NCBI GenBank assembly: GCA_037388505.1
Contig: JARRKC010000044.1
Span: forward strand, 1 to 64,000
Direction: 5' to 3'
Length of the DNA: 64,000 nt
From: JARRKC01 sp037388505
GTDB taxonomy: Bacteria > Acidobacteriota > UBA6911 > RPQK01 > JAPXNP01
The translations under genes were made by a program, and so were the position numbers. The notes beneath the pieces are model-generated. The model was not told the origin of the DNA, searched no databases, and worked only from the letters and a program-made list of their open reading frames with translations. Positions within the stretch are counted from its first letter, which is position 1, and each line of letters starts with the position of its first letter. Shown one piece after another: positions 8,235 to 17,557 of this stretch.

Positions 8235-10810
8235 CGACTCGAGGCCTCCGCCTGCTGCACGCCGTTGAGTGTCACCACGATCTCCGATCGATTGCCCCCG
8301 TCGAGCGGCTTGATGAACAAGAAGCCTTTCCCGTCGGGTGCGACGCTCCAGCCTCTGGAACTGAGGCCACTTTCCCGAAGTCCGAAGAGTCTCCGTTCGC
8401 GCGAGGCGGTGAGCCGACCCGCCGCGTCGAAACCGACATCGACCTGCATCATGGCACCCTCAGAGAGGTACTGGACCGATCTGCCATCCGGTTGCCACTG
8501 GGGTAGGCCCCCTTCGGTCGAAGAGAGCTGGATCGTCTGGTCAAGCGCCGGGAATGTGGTGAGAAAGGCCTGTCGCCGGTCGCCCACGATCCTGCTGTAG
8601 GCGAGCATCCGGCCGCCCGGCGCCAGACGGCCCGCGACGGAAGATCCTCTGAGCAGGAGCCGGCGCTCGCCGAGTTTTCCGTCGGACTCGAAAGGAGCCC
8701 AGTAGAGGCCCTGCTCCTCTGAGAGTCGGAAGGATTCCTTGCGTATCAACAGGCCATTGCCGTCGGGAGCCAGAAAGACGGACTCCTCGGCCGCATCGGA
8801 TCCGCCCAGGACCGACTCGGGTTCGGCTCCCGGATCGGCCCGGACGCGTCGGACTTCCGGCGCATCCGTTTCTGCCGAGTAGTAGATCATGCGCCCGTTG
8901 CGCGTCCATTGAGGGTCCAGGATACGCAACGCTCGATCGAGCCGAGTGAGCGTACCCCGCTCGAGATCATCCATCCACAACTCGTTTTCACCCAGCACCA
9001 GCGCCAGGCGGGAACCGTCGGGTGACATGGACGCACTCACGAGTTGCGAATGGGAGCTGCCGACGGGCGCGACCTCGGCCCCCGACCGATCGATGCGGGC
9101 CACCACACCCGGACTCTCCTGAGGCGAGACATAGGCGAGAGTGCCGTTGTGGGCGACGCTTGCCATGCCCATCCTCGGAATCACGACGAACTTCTTGCCG
9201 GTGACTGCGCCCGTCGCGGGATTGAAGGGCACCCCCCACAGCGGGACGGCGCCGCTCTCCGGACTTGCCATCGCGAGCGTCTGGCCCGCGTAGCCCAAGG
9301 GAACCATGTCCCTGAGTTCCTCCGTTCCCGAGACCGGGCTGCGCTTCCCATCGCGAAAGAGTTCGAATGCGCCGACGACCCGCTGAGTGCGCACGCCGGA
9401 CTGATAGTGGGCGTCGAGAAGCAACGACTTGCCGTCGGGCAAAACTGTGATCCGATGAAAATCGACATCAACCTTGGGATCGATCGGAATGTACAGGTCC
9501 GGGTCCCCGCCACGCGCCGGAACCCGGTAGATTCCGCCACGCCAAGCCGCGAAGAGCATCGTGTCGTCCGGCAGCCAAGCCCCGGCCAGAATGTTGCTTG
9601 CGGGAACGTTCTCCAACTCGGGAAGATCGCAGTCATCGAGATCGCGGACCCAGAGGGTGTGGCCCTTCTCGCCGGATGCCGTTTCCCAGGCGAGCCGACG
9701 ACCGTCCGGTGAGAGTCCGAACGCAGGCGGCCAGCCCGAGTATAGATGATCGACCCAGATCGAGAACTCCGTGGCCTGCGGCGCTGTCACGGCTGACTGG
9801 CCGGTTTGTCTCGCCCACTGCCAGACGAGCAGCCCACCGAGGGTCACCGCGGCGGCCAGGGAGACGATGAAGACCCGCAGCGAAATGCCGGTGTATCGTT
9901 TTTTCGCGTCCGGAGGAGCACTCCAGTCGTCTTCTCCGGAATCCGAGACCGCGAGCGCGATCCGAGCCTCACCGATATCGCGCAGCCGGATCCGCGGATC
10001 GCGCTGAAGGCAGCGCTTCAGGAGTTCCCGTATCCGTTGCGGTGTCGATCCAGGGAGCTCGGACAGATCCGGCTCCTGCATCAGGATCGCCGCCAGGGTA
10101 TCCGAGACCGTCTCTCCGCCGAACAGCTTTCGTCCGGTCAGCATCTCCCAGAGCACGACGCCGAAGGCCCAGATGTCGGCTCTACGGTCTACCGGCCTTC
10201 CCCTCGCCTGCTCGGGCGCCATGTAGGCGGCCGTCCCGATGATGAAACCGGCCTGGGTCATGGCGGCGCTCAAGGTCGGCGAGCTCGAAATGTCGCGTGA
10301 TGCTTCCTCCGGACCCACTGCCTTGGCTAGACCGAAGTCCAGGACCTTGACCGCCCCTTCAGGGAGGTCGGCGGAAGCGGGTGTGAGCTTGACGTTGGCG
10401 GGCTTCAAATCGCGATGGACCACGCCGTGCTCGTGGGCGTACTCGAGAGCTTCGGCGACCTGTCGCGCAATCGCGAGCGCCTCCTCGATCGGCAGGGGCC
10501 CCCGTGCGATCCGCTCCGCCAGCGTCTCGCCTTCGACCAGCTCCATCACCAACGCCGGGGTGAAGCCACTTTCTTCCACACCGTAGATGGCGGCAATGTT
10601 GGGATGACTGAGCGCCGCAAGCAACTGTGCCTCGCGCTCGAAACGCGCCATGCGTTGCGCGTCGGAGGTAAAGACGTCGGGCAGGACCTTGAGCGCCACC
10701 TGGCGGTTGAGACGGGTGTCCAGCGCTCGGTAGACTTCTCCCATCCCACCCGAACCGATGGGTTCTTCAACGGTGAAGGGCCCGAGTCGAGAGCCAGCCG
10801 TCAGCGCCAT
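8231..10810 (-). CDS. Ser/Thr protein kinase with TolB-like beta-propeller
   Basis: An 859-residue membrane-anchored Hanks-type kinase. Residues 12-275 form the kinase domain, with glycine loop GSGGMGEVY, Lys41 in VALKVL, catalytic loop HRDLKPAN (Asp134) and DFG at 158-160. The APE equivalent is APEQARG, and all catalytic residues are present. A single membrane helix (about 311-331) separates it from an extracytoplasmic C-terminus of WD40/PD40 repeats (PDGRRLAWET, PDGSRLALVL, PDGNGLLIRK and similar). I prefer the ATG at 10810 to the GTG at 10822, although neither has a strong ribosome-binding site. Its stop overlaps the start of a truncated paralogue. The propeller probably senses a periplasmic signal. 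The phosphorylation targets are unknown. Confidence 0.95.
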   Translation of the reverse strand: MALTAGSRLGPFTVEEPIGSGGMGEVYRALDTRLNRQVALKVLPDVFTSDAQRMARFEREAQLLAALSHPNIAAIYGVEESGFTPALVMELVEGETLAERIARGPLPIEEALAIARQVAEALEYAHEHGVVHRDLKPANVKLTPASADLPEGAVKVLDFGLAKAVGPEEASRDISSSPTLSAAMTQAGFIIGTAAYMAPEQARGRPVDRRADIWAFGVVLWEMLTGRKLFGGETVSDTLAAILMQEPDLSELPGSTPQRIRELLKRCLQRDPRIRLRDIGEARIALAVSDSGEDDWSAPPDAKKRYTGISLRVFIVSLAAAVTLGGLLVWQWARQTGQSAVTAPQATEFSIWVDHLYSGWPPAFGLSPDGRRLAWETASGEKGHTLWVRDLDDCDLPELENVPASNILAGAWLPDDTMLFAAWRGGIYRVPARGGDPDLYIPIDPKVDVDFHRITVLPDGKSLLLDAHYQSGVRTQRVVGAFELFRDGKRSPVSGTEELRDMVPLGYAGQTLAMASPESGAVPLWGVPFNPATGAVTGKKFVVIPRMGMASVAHNGTLAYVSPQESPGVVARIDRSGAEVAPVGSSHSQLVSASMSPDGSRLALVLGENELWMDDLERGTLTRLDRALRILDPQWTRNGRMIYYSAETDAPEVRRVRADPGAEPESVLGGSDAAEESVFLAPDGNGLLIRKESFRLSEEQGLYWAPFESDGKLGERRLLLRGSSVAGRLAPGGRMLAYSRIVGDRRQAFLTTFPALDQTIQLSSTEGGLPQWQPDGRSVQYLSEGAMMQVDVGFDAAGRLTASRERRLFGLRESGLSSRGWSVAPDGKGFLFIKPLDGGNRSEIVVTLNGVQQAEASSR

Positions 10811-11232
10811 ACCGATTTCCACATACAGGTCGAGTCGGTCCGAAACAGAGACTGCTCGTCATCCAAACTGCACCGATTGACTCCGCACACTGTCAGGGAT
10901 TAATCCTTCGGAAACTGTGACAAAGATGTTAACACAAAAGCCAACAGGGAGCCAGGGCCCCAGAACGGGTGACACGAACGCATGGGTTCCGTAGGCTTTC
11001 CGTACAAAGACTTCTTTGCTGGGATTGGGTTACGATCCAGATCCGCGCGTCTCACCGAAAACATCAATAAGGGGAGATTCGCAGTTCTCTTTCGGCCAGG
11101 AACCCGCGGTGGCGCGAGAACCCAAGCCGATTACCTCCCGCGCAGAGAGCGCCTGTCCGGCTCTCTGTAACCTGCCGTCGTTTTTCCGTCAGGAAGAGGT
11201 GAAGGGAATCTAAACGAGAAGGAGACTTCACC
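10811..11232. other. Divergent intergenic region, kinase / acyltransferase
   Basis: About 420 bases between two genes reading outward. I see no protein-like frame. AT-richer stretches near 10915-10945 (GTGACAAAGATGTTAACAC) may hold a promoter, but no clean -35/-10 pair stands out. AGAAGGAGAC just before 11233 is the ribosome-binding site of the acyltransferase. Confidence 0.45.
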
Positions 11233-12390
11233 ATGAATGAACAACAAGCCCTTGCCGCTCCGGGAAACAGAATCTTTTGGCTCGACAATCTGAGAACATT
11301 CGCAGTCTTTCTCGTGGTGCTCCTGCACGCCGGCCTCGTGTACGAGAGCAGCGGGCTCACGGCTTTCTTCTGGATTGTCGATGACCCCGCTACGAACGAT
11401 CTGTCGGGGATCGTCAACCTCGTCCTCGACATCTTCGTGATGTCGGCGATCTTCTTCGTTGCCGGATTCTTTACACCGCCTTCACTGGCCAGAAAGACCC
11501 CGTGGGCATTTCTTCGGTCGAAGTTCAAACGACTCTACGTGCCCTGGATCATTGCCGTTCTGACCCTGATTCCACTCTACAAGGTCATCTTCCTTTACTC
11601 GCGGGGGCTTCCCCAGGAACACTGGACGACGTACTTCCACTGGACGAACGGGATCTGGAACCAGAACTGGTTATGGTTTCTGCCGGTCCTCTTCCTGTTC
11701 GACGTGCTTTACGTGCTTCTTTCGCGGATCAATATCGACGTTTCCTCGATGACCGTGGGCAGCGCCGTTGGTGCGACCTTTGCGCTCGGCTTCCTGTACA
11801 CGCTCTCCATCGATCTGCTGGGCCTTCAGGGTTGGACGAAGACGTTTCTCTTCGACTTTCAAAACGAGCGCATCTTCATCTACTTCATGATCTTCCTGGT
11901 GGGCGCGCTCTGCTATCGCCTGCGCACATTCGAAACGGCTCCGACGAACAAACGGCTTTACGTCGTCCTTTCCTGCACGGTGTGGATCCCGATCTGCCTC
12001 TACCTGCTTCTCGTCATCTATCCGCTCATCCAACCGGGGGCACACCTCTTCTCGGTGACCCTCGACCGTCTGCTGTTCCATTTCTCGTTCATGGTCTCGC
12101 TGCTGAGCCTCCTCTATCTGACGATCAACACCTTCCGGTACTACCTGAACAGGCAGGGGACACTGTCTCGAGAGCTGAGCCGCAACTCCTACTCGGTCTA
12201 CATCATTCACACGGTCGTCCTGGGCGGCATCGCACTGGTTCTCATGAGCGTGGATATCCCTTCATTGATGAAACACGTCTCACTGGCCGTCCTGACCTAC
12301 TCGGTGAGCAGCCTGCTCGTTTACGTCTATCGAAGAGCGACATCGCCGATGCTGTCCTCCGTCCCCGCCATCAAGTACGACAATGCTTGA
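11233..12390 (+). CDS. Acyltransferase 3 family membrane protein
   Basis: A 385-residue protein with about ten membrane helices, of the acyltransferase-3 family (OafA, OpgC and similar). The family moves acetyl, succinyl or other acyl groups onto sugars or lipids at the outer face of the membrane. The start has the family's first-helix block RIFWLDNLRTFAVFLVVLLHAG, which contains the conserved His used in catalysis. The last block SRNSYSVYIIHTVV matches the usual NSYxIYLxH ending. It is a single-gene unit with a good ribosome-binding site, followed by a strong inverted repeat. The acceptor cannot be deduced. Confidence 0.88.
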   Translation: MNEQQALAAPGNRIFWLDNLRTFAVFLVVLLHAGLVYESSGLTAFFWIVDDPATNDLSGIVNLVLDIFVMSAIFFVAGFFTPPSLARKTPWAFLRSKFKRLYVPWIIAVLTLIPLYKVIFLYSRGLPQEHWTTYFHWTNGIWNQNWLWFLPVLFLFDVLYVLLSRINIDVSSMTVGSAVGATFALGFLYTLSIDLLGLQGWTKTFLFDFQNERIFIYFMIFLVGALCYRLRTFETAPTNKRLYVVLSCTVWIPICLYLLLVIYPLIQPGAHLFSVTLDRLLFHFSFMVSLLSLLYLTINTFRYYLNRQGTLSRELSRNSYSVYIIHTVVLGGIALVLMSVDIPSLMKHVSLAVLTYSVSSLLVYVYRRATSPMLSSVPAIKYDNA

Positions 12391-12400
12391 ATCTCCCATA

Positions 12401-12437
12401 GCGGCACCGGAGGGGCGTTTGACCGCTCCGGTGCCGC
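12401..12437 (+). terminator. Strong GC-rich hairpin after acyltransferase gene
   Basis: GCGGCACCGGAG (12401-12412) pairs perfectly with CTCCGGTGCCGC (12426-12437) around a 13-base loop. It begins 11 bases after the acyltransferase stop and ends 17 bases before the sigma factor start. It probably terminates the first gene or attenuates read-through into the sigma/kinase pair. There is no T-run. Confidence 0.65.
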
Positions 12438-12454
12438 AGGTTAGAGTTCCCCAC

Positions 12455-13189
12455 ATGGCTTCCCCGTCGCCCCCCGGACGATTCGCCACGACCCAATGGA
12501 GCCTCGTCATCGAGGCCGGACGCGACGAAGCCGGTCAGACCCAGGTCCGACGGGCTCTGGGAGAACTCTGTCGCGCCTACTGGTATCCGCTCTACGCCTT
12601 CGTCCGCAGCCGCGGGTACTCCTCGGAGGATGCGCAGGATCTGACCCAGGCATTCTTCACCCGGATCATTGAGACGGGCGGACTGGCCTCGGCCGATCGG
12701 AAACGGGGGCGTTTCCGGTCCTACCTCCTCGGCGCCATGAAGCACTTCCTCGCCAACGAATGGCACCGCACGAGGGCCCAGAAACGTGGCGGCCAATGGC
12801 AGTTCGTGGAATGGGAATCGCTGGACCCGGAGAGTCGATACGCGGAGAATAGGGGCCAGACCGATCATCCGGAGCGCCTCTTCGATCGAGAGTGGGCTTT
12901 TGAAACTGTGACCGCGGCTCTGCGGTCGCTCCGGGACGAGATGGATCGTGCAGGCAAAGGCGACCAGTTCGAAGCCTTGAAGGGAAGTCTCACCGGAGAG
13001 GGCCCCATGCCCCGCCGAGAACTCGCCGAGCGCCTGCACCTGAGCGAGAGTGCAGTCAAAGTCGCCATCCACCGTTTGCGCAAGCGCTACGGTGTACTTC
13101 TTCGGGCCGTGGTGGCCGAAACCGTCAGCAGTACAGAAGACCTCGACAACGAGATGAGGTACCTGGTCTCCGTTCTGAGGAGTCCATGA
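12455..13189 (+). CDS. ECF-type RNA polymerase sigma factor
   Basis: 244 residues from the ATG at 12455. The longer open frame crosses the terminator-like hairpin, so I reject its upstream start. Region 2 (GELCRAYWYPLYAFVRSRGYS, then DAQDLTQAFF) binds core polymerase and the -10 element. Region 4 (RRELAERLHLSESAVKVAIHRLRKRYG) is the -35-binding helix-turn-helix. The linker is longer than in classical ECF factors, as in those found beside Ser/Thr kinases in Planctomycetes and relatives. Its stop overlaps the kinase start (ATGA at 13186-13189). This implies translational coupling and probable control of the sigma factor by phosphorylation rather than by a classical anti-sigma factor. Confidence 0.92.
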   Translation: MASPSPPGRFATTQWSLVIEAGRDEAGQTQVRRALGELCRAYWYPLYAFVRSRGYSSEDAQDLTQAFFTRIIETGGLASADRKRGRFRSYLLGAMKHFLANEWHRTRAQKRGGQWQFVEWESLDPESRYAENRGQTDHPERLFDREWAFETVTAALRSLRDEMDRAGKGDQFEALKGSLTGEGPMPRRELAERLHLSESAVKVAIHRLRKRYGVLLRAVVAETVSSTEDLDNEMRYLVSVLRSP

Positions 13190-15972
13190 CCTCGCCGAGC
13201 GACCGTATTCCAGGGGGTGAACTCATGAATGCTTCTTCCGACGAGAAATGCCGGCACTGCGGAGCCGCGCTTTCCAGAAGAACAGCGGAGGGACTCTGTC
13301 CTGCCTGTCTGATGTCGGTCGCTCTCGAGTCGGCCGGTGACGAGGCTGCGACGGTGCCGATCCCGCAGGCCGGCGCCTCACACGAAGAGATCACGCCCGA
13401 TGCCCCGACCCGCTTCCCCGCGAAGGAGCTTGCTTCGTCGATGGAACCGAGGCACACGCCAGCCGGTGAGGAACCGTCCACCTTCCCCCGCCGGTTTGGC
13501 AACTATCGTCTCCTGGGATTCCTAGGGAAGGGCGGAATGGGTTCCGTGTACGAGGCGGAGCATCTGGAAACGGGGCGGCGAGTCGCCTTGAAAATGCTCG
13601 GGAAAGAGATCGATTCACCGGACATGAGACAGCGGTTCCTTCGCGAGGGGCGGCTCGCCGCGGGCGTCAACCATCCGAACAGTCTCTATGTTTTCGGTAG
13701 TGAGGAGATCGAGGGGACGCCGGTCATCACCATGGAGATTGCCGGCAGTGGGACGCTCCAGGACCGGCTCCAGAAGAGCGGTCGCCTGCCCGTGCCCGAA
13801 GCAGTGGATGCGATCCTCGATGTCATCTCCGGGCTCGAATCCGCGTGCGCTCGCGGGGTGCTCCACCGTGACATCAAACCGTCGAACTGCTTCGTTTATC
13901 CCGACGGATCGGTGAAGGTCGGAGATTTCGGCCTGTCGGTCTCGACCTTGGCGAAAACGGACACCTTCGTGACCGCCACGGGAATCATCATGGGAACGCC
14001 TGCCTACGCGTCGCCCGAACAGCTGCGAGGGGACATTCTGGACCTGCGTGCCGACATCTATTCCGTCGGGGCCACCCTGTTCACGCTCCTCACCAATCGG
14101 GCGCCCTTCGAGGGAGACAACGCCGTCCAGGTGGTGGCGAACGCGGTGAACCAGAAGCCCCCCTCATTGTCGCAATTCCGCGCGGACATACCCCCAGGGC
14201 TCGAACAGGTCGTCGAGCGGTGCCTCGCCAAGGAACCGGAAGGACGCTATCCGGACTATGCTGCACTGCGCAACGATCTGCTGCGGTTCAGTTCGATGGA
14301 GCCGGAGCCGGCATCACTGAAGATCCGCGTCTCCGCAGGGTGGCTCGATTACCTGATCGCCTTCCTGGTCCCCTACGTGGTCTTCATGCTGTGGGTGGGC
14401 CCCGTGGAACTGCTGCTCCGTCCGGTCATCGAACCGAGCCTCTACTCGGCTCGATACTATCTGGCCCTTTTCGGCCTCGGATTCCTCTATTTCGCCCTGG
14501 CGGAAGGGATCTGGGGAGGGGGCCCGGGCAAGCGGCTCAAAGGACTGCGCGTGGTTCGCCCGGACGGTCGGGTCCCCGGGGTCGGAAGAGCGCTGGTCCG
14601 GATCCTGGTTCCGATCCTGTCGATCGAAGGCGTTCGAATGCCGCTGATGATCTATTTCCTTCGGGGCGCGGAAATGACCGGAGCTCAGAACGCACTGTTC
14701 ATCCTCGTGGCCAACGGCTGCGCCTGGATCCCGGTGCTGCTGACCCTGACGGCTCGACGTGAGAACGGTTTCGCCACGGTCTGGGATCTCCTCTCGGGGA
14801 CCCGGGTGATCGTGAGACCGAAAGGGACGGTGCGGCCGTCAATCAAGGTCATCCGGCGACCGGACCGGCCCGAAGCGGGTGCCGTCACGCTGGGACCGTA
14901 CCAGGTTACGGAGGAACTGATCCCCGGCGAATGGCTCATCGCCGGCGATCCGATCCTGCGTCGCGATGTCTGGCTCATCCGCCAGGGTGACTCCGCACCC
15001 TCCCTCACCCGGCGTGACGCGGCAAGGCCGGGGCGTTTTCGCTGGCTGCAGAAGATCACGACGGCTGAGGCGACCTGGGATGCCTACGAGGCCACGAGGG
15101 GAGTCCCACTCACGGAACTCATCAAGGGCGGACGACGGATCCCGTGGTCCAGCCTGCGCCACTGGCTTCACGATCTGGCGTCCGAATTGTGGAGCGCGTC
15201 CAAGGACAAGACGCTTCCTGACGCAATCAGCCTCGACCATGTCTGGATCACCGAGCAGGGTTTCGCCGTCCTGCTGGACCGGCCCTGGCCCAGGGTCGAT
15301 CGGTCGGCCGAGTCCATCTCGGTGACCGATCTGGAGGGCCGGCAGCGCTTCCTCAGGGCCGTCGCGGAATGTGCGGATACCACCAGCCTCCCCCTTCATG
15401 CCAGACGGGTGCTTCAGAACCTGACGGAGGGGAAGTTCGAGAAGTTGAGCTTTCTCACGGGTACCCTCCGGGGTCTGCTCGACCGGCCGGCGGAGATGAA
15501 TCGTCCCATCCGGGCCGCATCGATCTTCATGATGCCTTTCTACATCTGGGTTCTTGTATTCGTGGGTCTTTACCAGGACTTTCAGAAGATCCGGGGTTTG
15601 AGCGGATCCCTGGGAACCTTCGTCGCCTTCTCGCTGCTGGGCGTCCTGGCTGGAATCGCCTTGATTCAGCTCATCGAAGTGCCCTTTCGGACCACGGTCA
15701 GCCAGAACATCTTCAGGCTGGCCGTGATCGATAGGACCGGTCATCTGGCCCAAAGATCCAAGCTGCTGCTTCGTTGGGCATTCGCCTGGTTTCCCCTGGT
15801 CCCGTTCCTGATTCTGGTCACGATGTGGATCGGAAACGAGACGATGACGGCGGCCCTGATCCTCTCCGTTGCCCTGGTCCTCGTCTGGATCGGTGGGGCG
15901 ATCTATGCCGCCCTCAATCCGTGCCGCGGACTGCCCGATCGGTTCGCCGGCACCTGGGTCGTGCGAAGGTGA
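13186..15972 (+). CDS. Ser/Thr kinase with RDD membrane domains and a degenerate second kinase domain
   Basis: 928 residues. Residues 22-41 form a zinc ribbon (CRHC...CPAC). The catalytic kinase spans about 105-370, with glycine loop GKGGMG, Lys136, HRD at 227-229 and DFG at 247-249, all intact. An RDD-type membrane domain follows (about 383-545, GWLDYLIAF...GGGPGKRLKGL). Residues about 568-765 look like a second kinase fold that has lost its catalytic residues. PYQVTEELI resembles an N-lobe start. The catalytic-loop position reads DAISLDHVWITEQ, without HRD, and DFG is replaced by DRP near 698. Two more pairs of membrane helices close the protein (about 775-910). It is coupled to the sigma factor gene by an ATGA overlap. 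The start is the ATG at 13186, and ATG 13225 is possible. Confidence 0.93.
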   Translation: MTSPSDRIPGGELMNASSDEKCRHCGAALSRRTAEGLCPACLMSVALESAGDEAATVPIPQAGASHEEITPDAPTRFPAKELASSMEPRHTPAGEEPSTFPRRFGNYRLLGFLGKGGMGSVYEAEHLETGRRVALKMLGKEIDSPDMRQRFLREGRLAAGVNHPNSLYVFGSEEIEGTPVITMEIAGSGTLQDRLQKSGRLPVPEAVDAILDVISGLESACARGVLHRDIKPSNCFVYPDGSVKVGDFGLSVSTLAKTDTFVTATGIIMGTPAYASPEQLRGDILDLRADIYSVGATLFTLLTNRAPFEGDNAVQVVANAVNQKPPSLSQFRADIPPGLEQVVERCLAKEPEGRYPDYAALRNDLLRFSSMEPEPASLKIRVSAGWLDYLIAFLVPYVVFMLWVGPVELLLRPVIEPSLYSARYYLALFGLGFLYFALAEGIWGGGPGKRLKGLRVVRPDGRVPGVGRALVRILVPILSIEGVRMPLMIYFLRGAEMTGAQNALFILVANGCAWIPVLLTLTARRENGFATVWDLLSGTRVIVRPKGTVRPSIKVIRRPDRPEAGAVTLGPYQVTEELIPGEWLIAGDPILRRDVWLIRQGDSAPSLTRRDAARPGRFRWLQKITTAEATWDAYEATRGVPLTELIKGGRRIPWSSLRHWLHDLASELWSASKDKTLPDAISLDHVWITEQGFAVLLDRPWPRVDRSAESISVTDLEGRQRFLRAVAECADTTSLPLHARRVLQNLTEGKFEKLSFLTGTLRGLLDRPAEMNRPIRAASIFMMPFYIWVLVFVGLYQDFQKIRGLSGSLGTFVAFSLLGVLAGIALIQLIEVPFRTTVSQNIFRLAVIDRTGHLAQRSKLLLRWAFAWFPLVPFLILVTMWIGNETMTAALILSVALVLVWIGGAIYAALNPCRGLPDRFAGTWVVRR

Positions 15973-16034
15973 TCGAAAGAGAGGGCGAGTCAGGCTGTTG
16001 TGCGCAACTGACATATGTATTAGCATCGCGTAGG

Positions 16035-16931
16035 ATGCAGATTCCATCTATCCAATGGCGCCAGGTCTCTCTGTTGGTGTGTTGCTCCTGTCTCGTGGCT
16101 CTCTTCAGTCCCAGACCGTTAGAAGCCGGACAGTCGGACAGTCCGGTCGGGGACCTGCACGTTTTCGTATTCGAGGATCTCTCCGGCTCATTGCCGCAGG
16201 CAGCCGAACCAGAGGTCACTGAGAGCGACGAGATCGACTTTCCCGAGAAAGTCTCCGAATCCGCGCTCGGCTCTCTGACCGGATTTGCCGGCAGGATCTC
16301 CGGCCTGCCCGAGAAGATCCGTTATCTGGATACTCACACCTTCAAAGTCGAAGGGAAGATCCAGCAAGGATTGAAGTGGGAGAAGAGAGAGAACCGGTTC
16401 GCGAGACTCGACTATAGAATCCGCGTCGTCGAATGGCGTGAGGAACGCTTTGTCGTCGAACTCAAGATACGTTTCCAGCGTGCGAAATGGCACTTGGAAA
16501 GGATCCGTGCCGAGAATCCGTCAAGAACGACGATTGTTCGATTGAATGGAAAACGCCCCCTTGGCGTTGCCTTGAGCCGGCTGGGCCGAGCGGTTGACGG
16601 ATGCCCCGTCGTGGATTTCGACACGAGCAGTGGATCCCCTTTCCAAACACCCGAGATATTGAAGCAGAGGATGCCTCTCTTCCCGCCGGAACTGGAGCGC
16701 ACAAGAGTTGGCGATAAGCTGTCGGTGCTGGCCTGTCTGGACACCGATGGCAGGGTCCGCCCCTCCGGTTTCATCCTCCTCGACTGCTCTCATCCTCGCT
16801 TCGCCGAAGCGGCCATGAGCACGATCTTCAGAAGCTGGCGGTTCAAGCCCGCCCGGAAGAACGGCAAGGCGATCGAGGTGGCGGTGACGATCGAAGTCGA
16901 TTTCGATCTCCTTCCCCCTTCGCTTTTCTGA
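16035..16931 (+). CDS. Secreted TonB C-terminal-domain protein
   Basis: 298 residues from the ATG at 16035. A hydrophobic signal sequence (VSLLVCCSCLVALF) covers about residues 11-24. The middle is charged and soluble. The last 100 residues (FPPELERTRVGDKLSVLACLD...FRSWRFKPARKNGKAIEV) match the TonB C-terminal fold, with its DGRV and WRFxPA signatures. Unlike true TonB it lacks a long Pro-rich spacer, so it is probably one of the stand-alone periplasmic TonB-C proteins common in Acidobacteriota and Bacteroidota, not an energy transducer. It lies 62 bases after the kinase gene on the same strand. Confidence 0.8.
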   Translation: MQIPSIQWRQVSLLVCCSCLVALFSPRPLEAGQSDSPVGDLHVFVFEDLSGSLPQAAEPEVTESDEIDFPEKVSESALGSLTGFAGRISGLPEKIRYLDTHTFKVEGKIQQGLKWEKRENRFARLDYRIRVVEWREERFVVELKIRFQRAKWHLERIRAENPSRTTIVRLNGKRPLGVALSRLGRAVDGCPVVDFDTSSGSPFQTPEILKQRMPLFPPELERTRVGDKLSVLACLDTDGRVRPSGFILLDCSHPRFAEAAMSTIFRSWRFKPARKNGKAIEVAVTIEVDFDLLPPSLF

Positions 16932-17212
16932 TCGTGTTTCACTCAGAGTGAGGGCTCGGACCAATTGGGGACACTGTGCTGCATCTCTGTTCTGCAACCA
17001 CGGGACAGGAACTGCTTTGCACCGGCAAACCACTGCCCGATCCGCCCCGATAGTCAATGCACGAAGCTGCCCGTCTTCATTGGGGTTTCCCGGTATGGGT
17101 TCGCCCCGTCCCTTCTGCGCCTTCCTGCCGACAAAGACCCCGTTTCCCCGGCAAGCCGGGTCATTTTCCGGAAGTCCTTGTTGCGACCCAGCCGATCTGA
17201 CCCAAGTCCCTT
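16932..17212. other. Intergenic, nothing recognised
   Basis: Between two converging transcription units. There is no protein-like frame and no strong hairpin. It contains ATTGGGGACACTGT, an 11-mer (GGGGACACTGT) that also occurs at two other places in the window. Confidence 0.4.
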
Positions 17213-17548
17213 TCAGTCAAGGTCCGATCTCCTCGGAAATCCCGCGAGGCCTTCATCAAGCTGGACGCCCCAGCTGTTGAGGGCCATAGAGACGAGATTG
17301 TAGGTCCCGACGGTGAAGACGAGGTCCATAAGCTGACGTGCATCGTACTCCGCCCCGAGAGCCTGCCAAGTCGGGTCGGAGAGGAAGGAATCGCGATGCA
17401 GTTCATCGACGGCTCGCAAGAGCGTGGCGTTGAATGGTGTCCAGCCCGGAGCATCCGGTCCCTGAGTGATGCGAACCAGCTCGCCGTCGGTCCATTCCTC
17501 CTTTTCGACCGGAGGGATGCGCGGGTGATCGAGACGCGGTGAATGCAT
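17213..17548 (-). pseudogene. AhpD/carboxymuconolactone-decarboxylase-like protein with internal deletion
   Basis: 111 residues with an intact ribosome-binding site and ATG (17548). The start (HPRIPPVEKEEW) and the end (GPDAPGWTPFNATLLRAVDELH, then TVGTYNLVSMALNSWGVQLDE) both match the family of about 190-residue alkylhydroperoxidase-like proteins. In intact members the N-terminal RIPP block is followed by about 80 residues that hold the redox CxxC and its His. Only then comes the LTDEEI...GPDAPGW stretch. Here the two ends are joined directly at EEW-TDGELVRI, so the whole active site is missing. The deletion kept the frame. The product, if made, should be inactive. Confidence 0.7.
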
Positions 17549-17557
17549 GGCTGGTCT

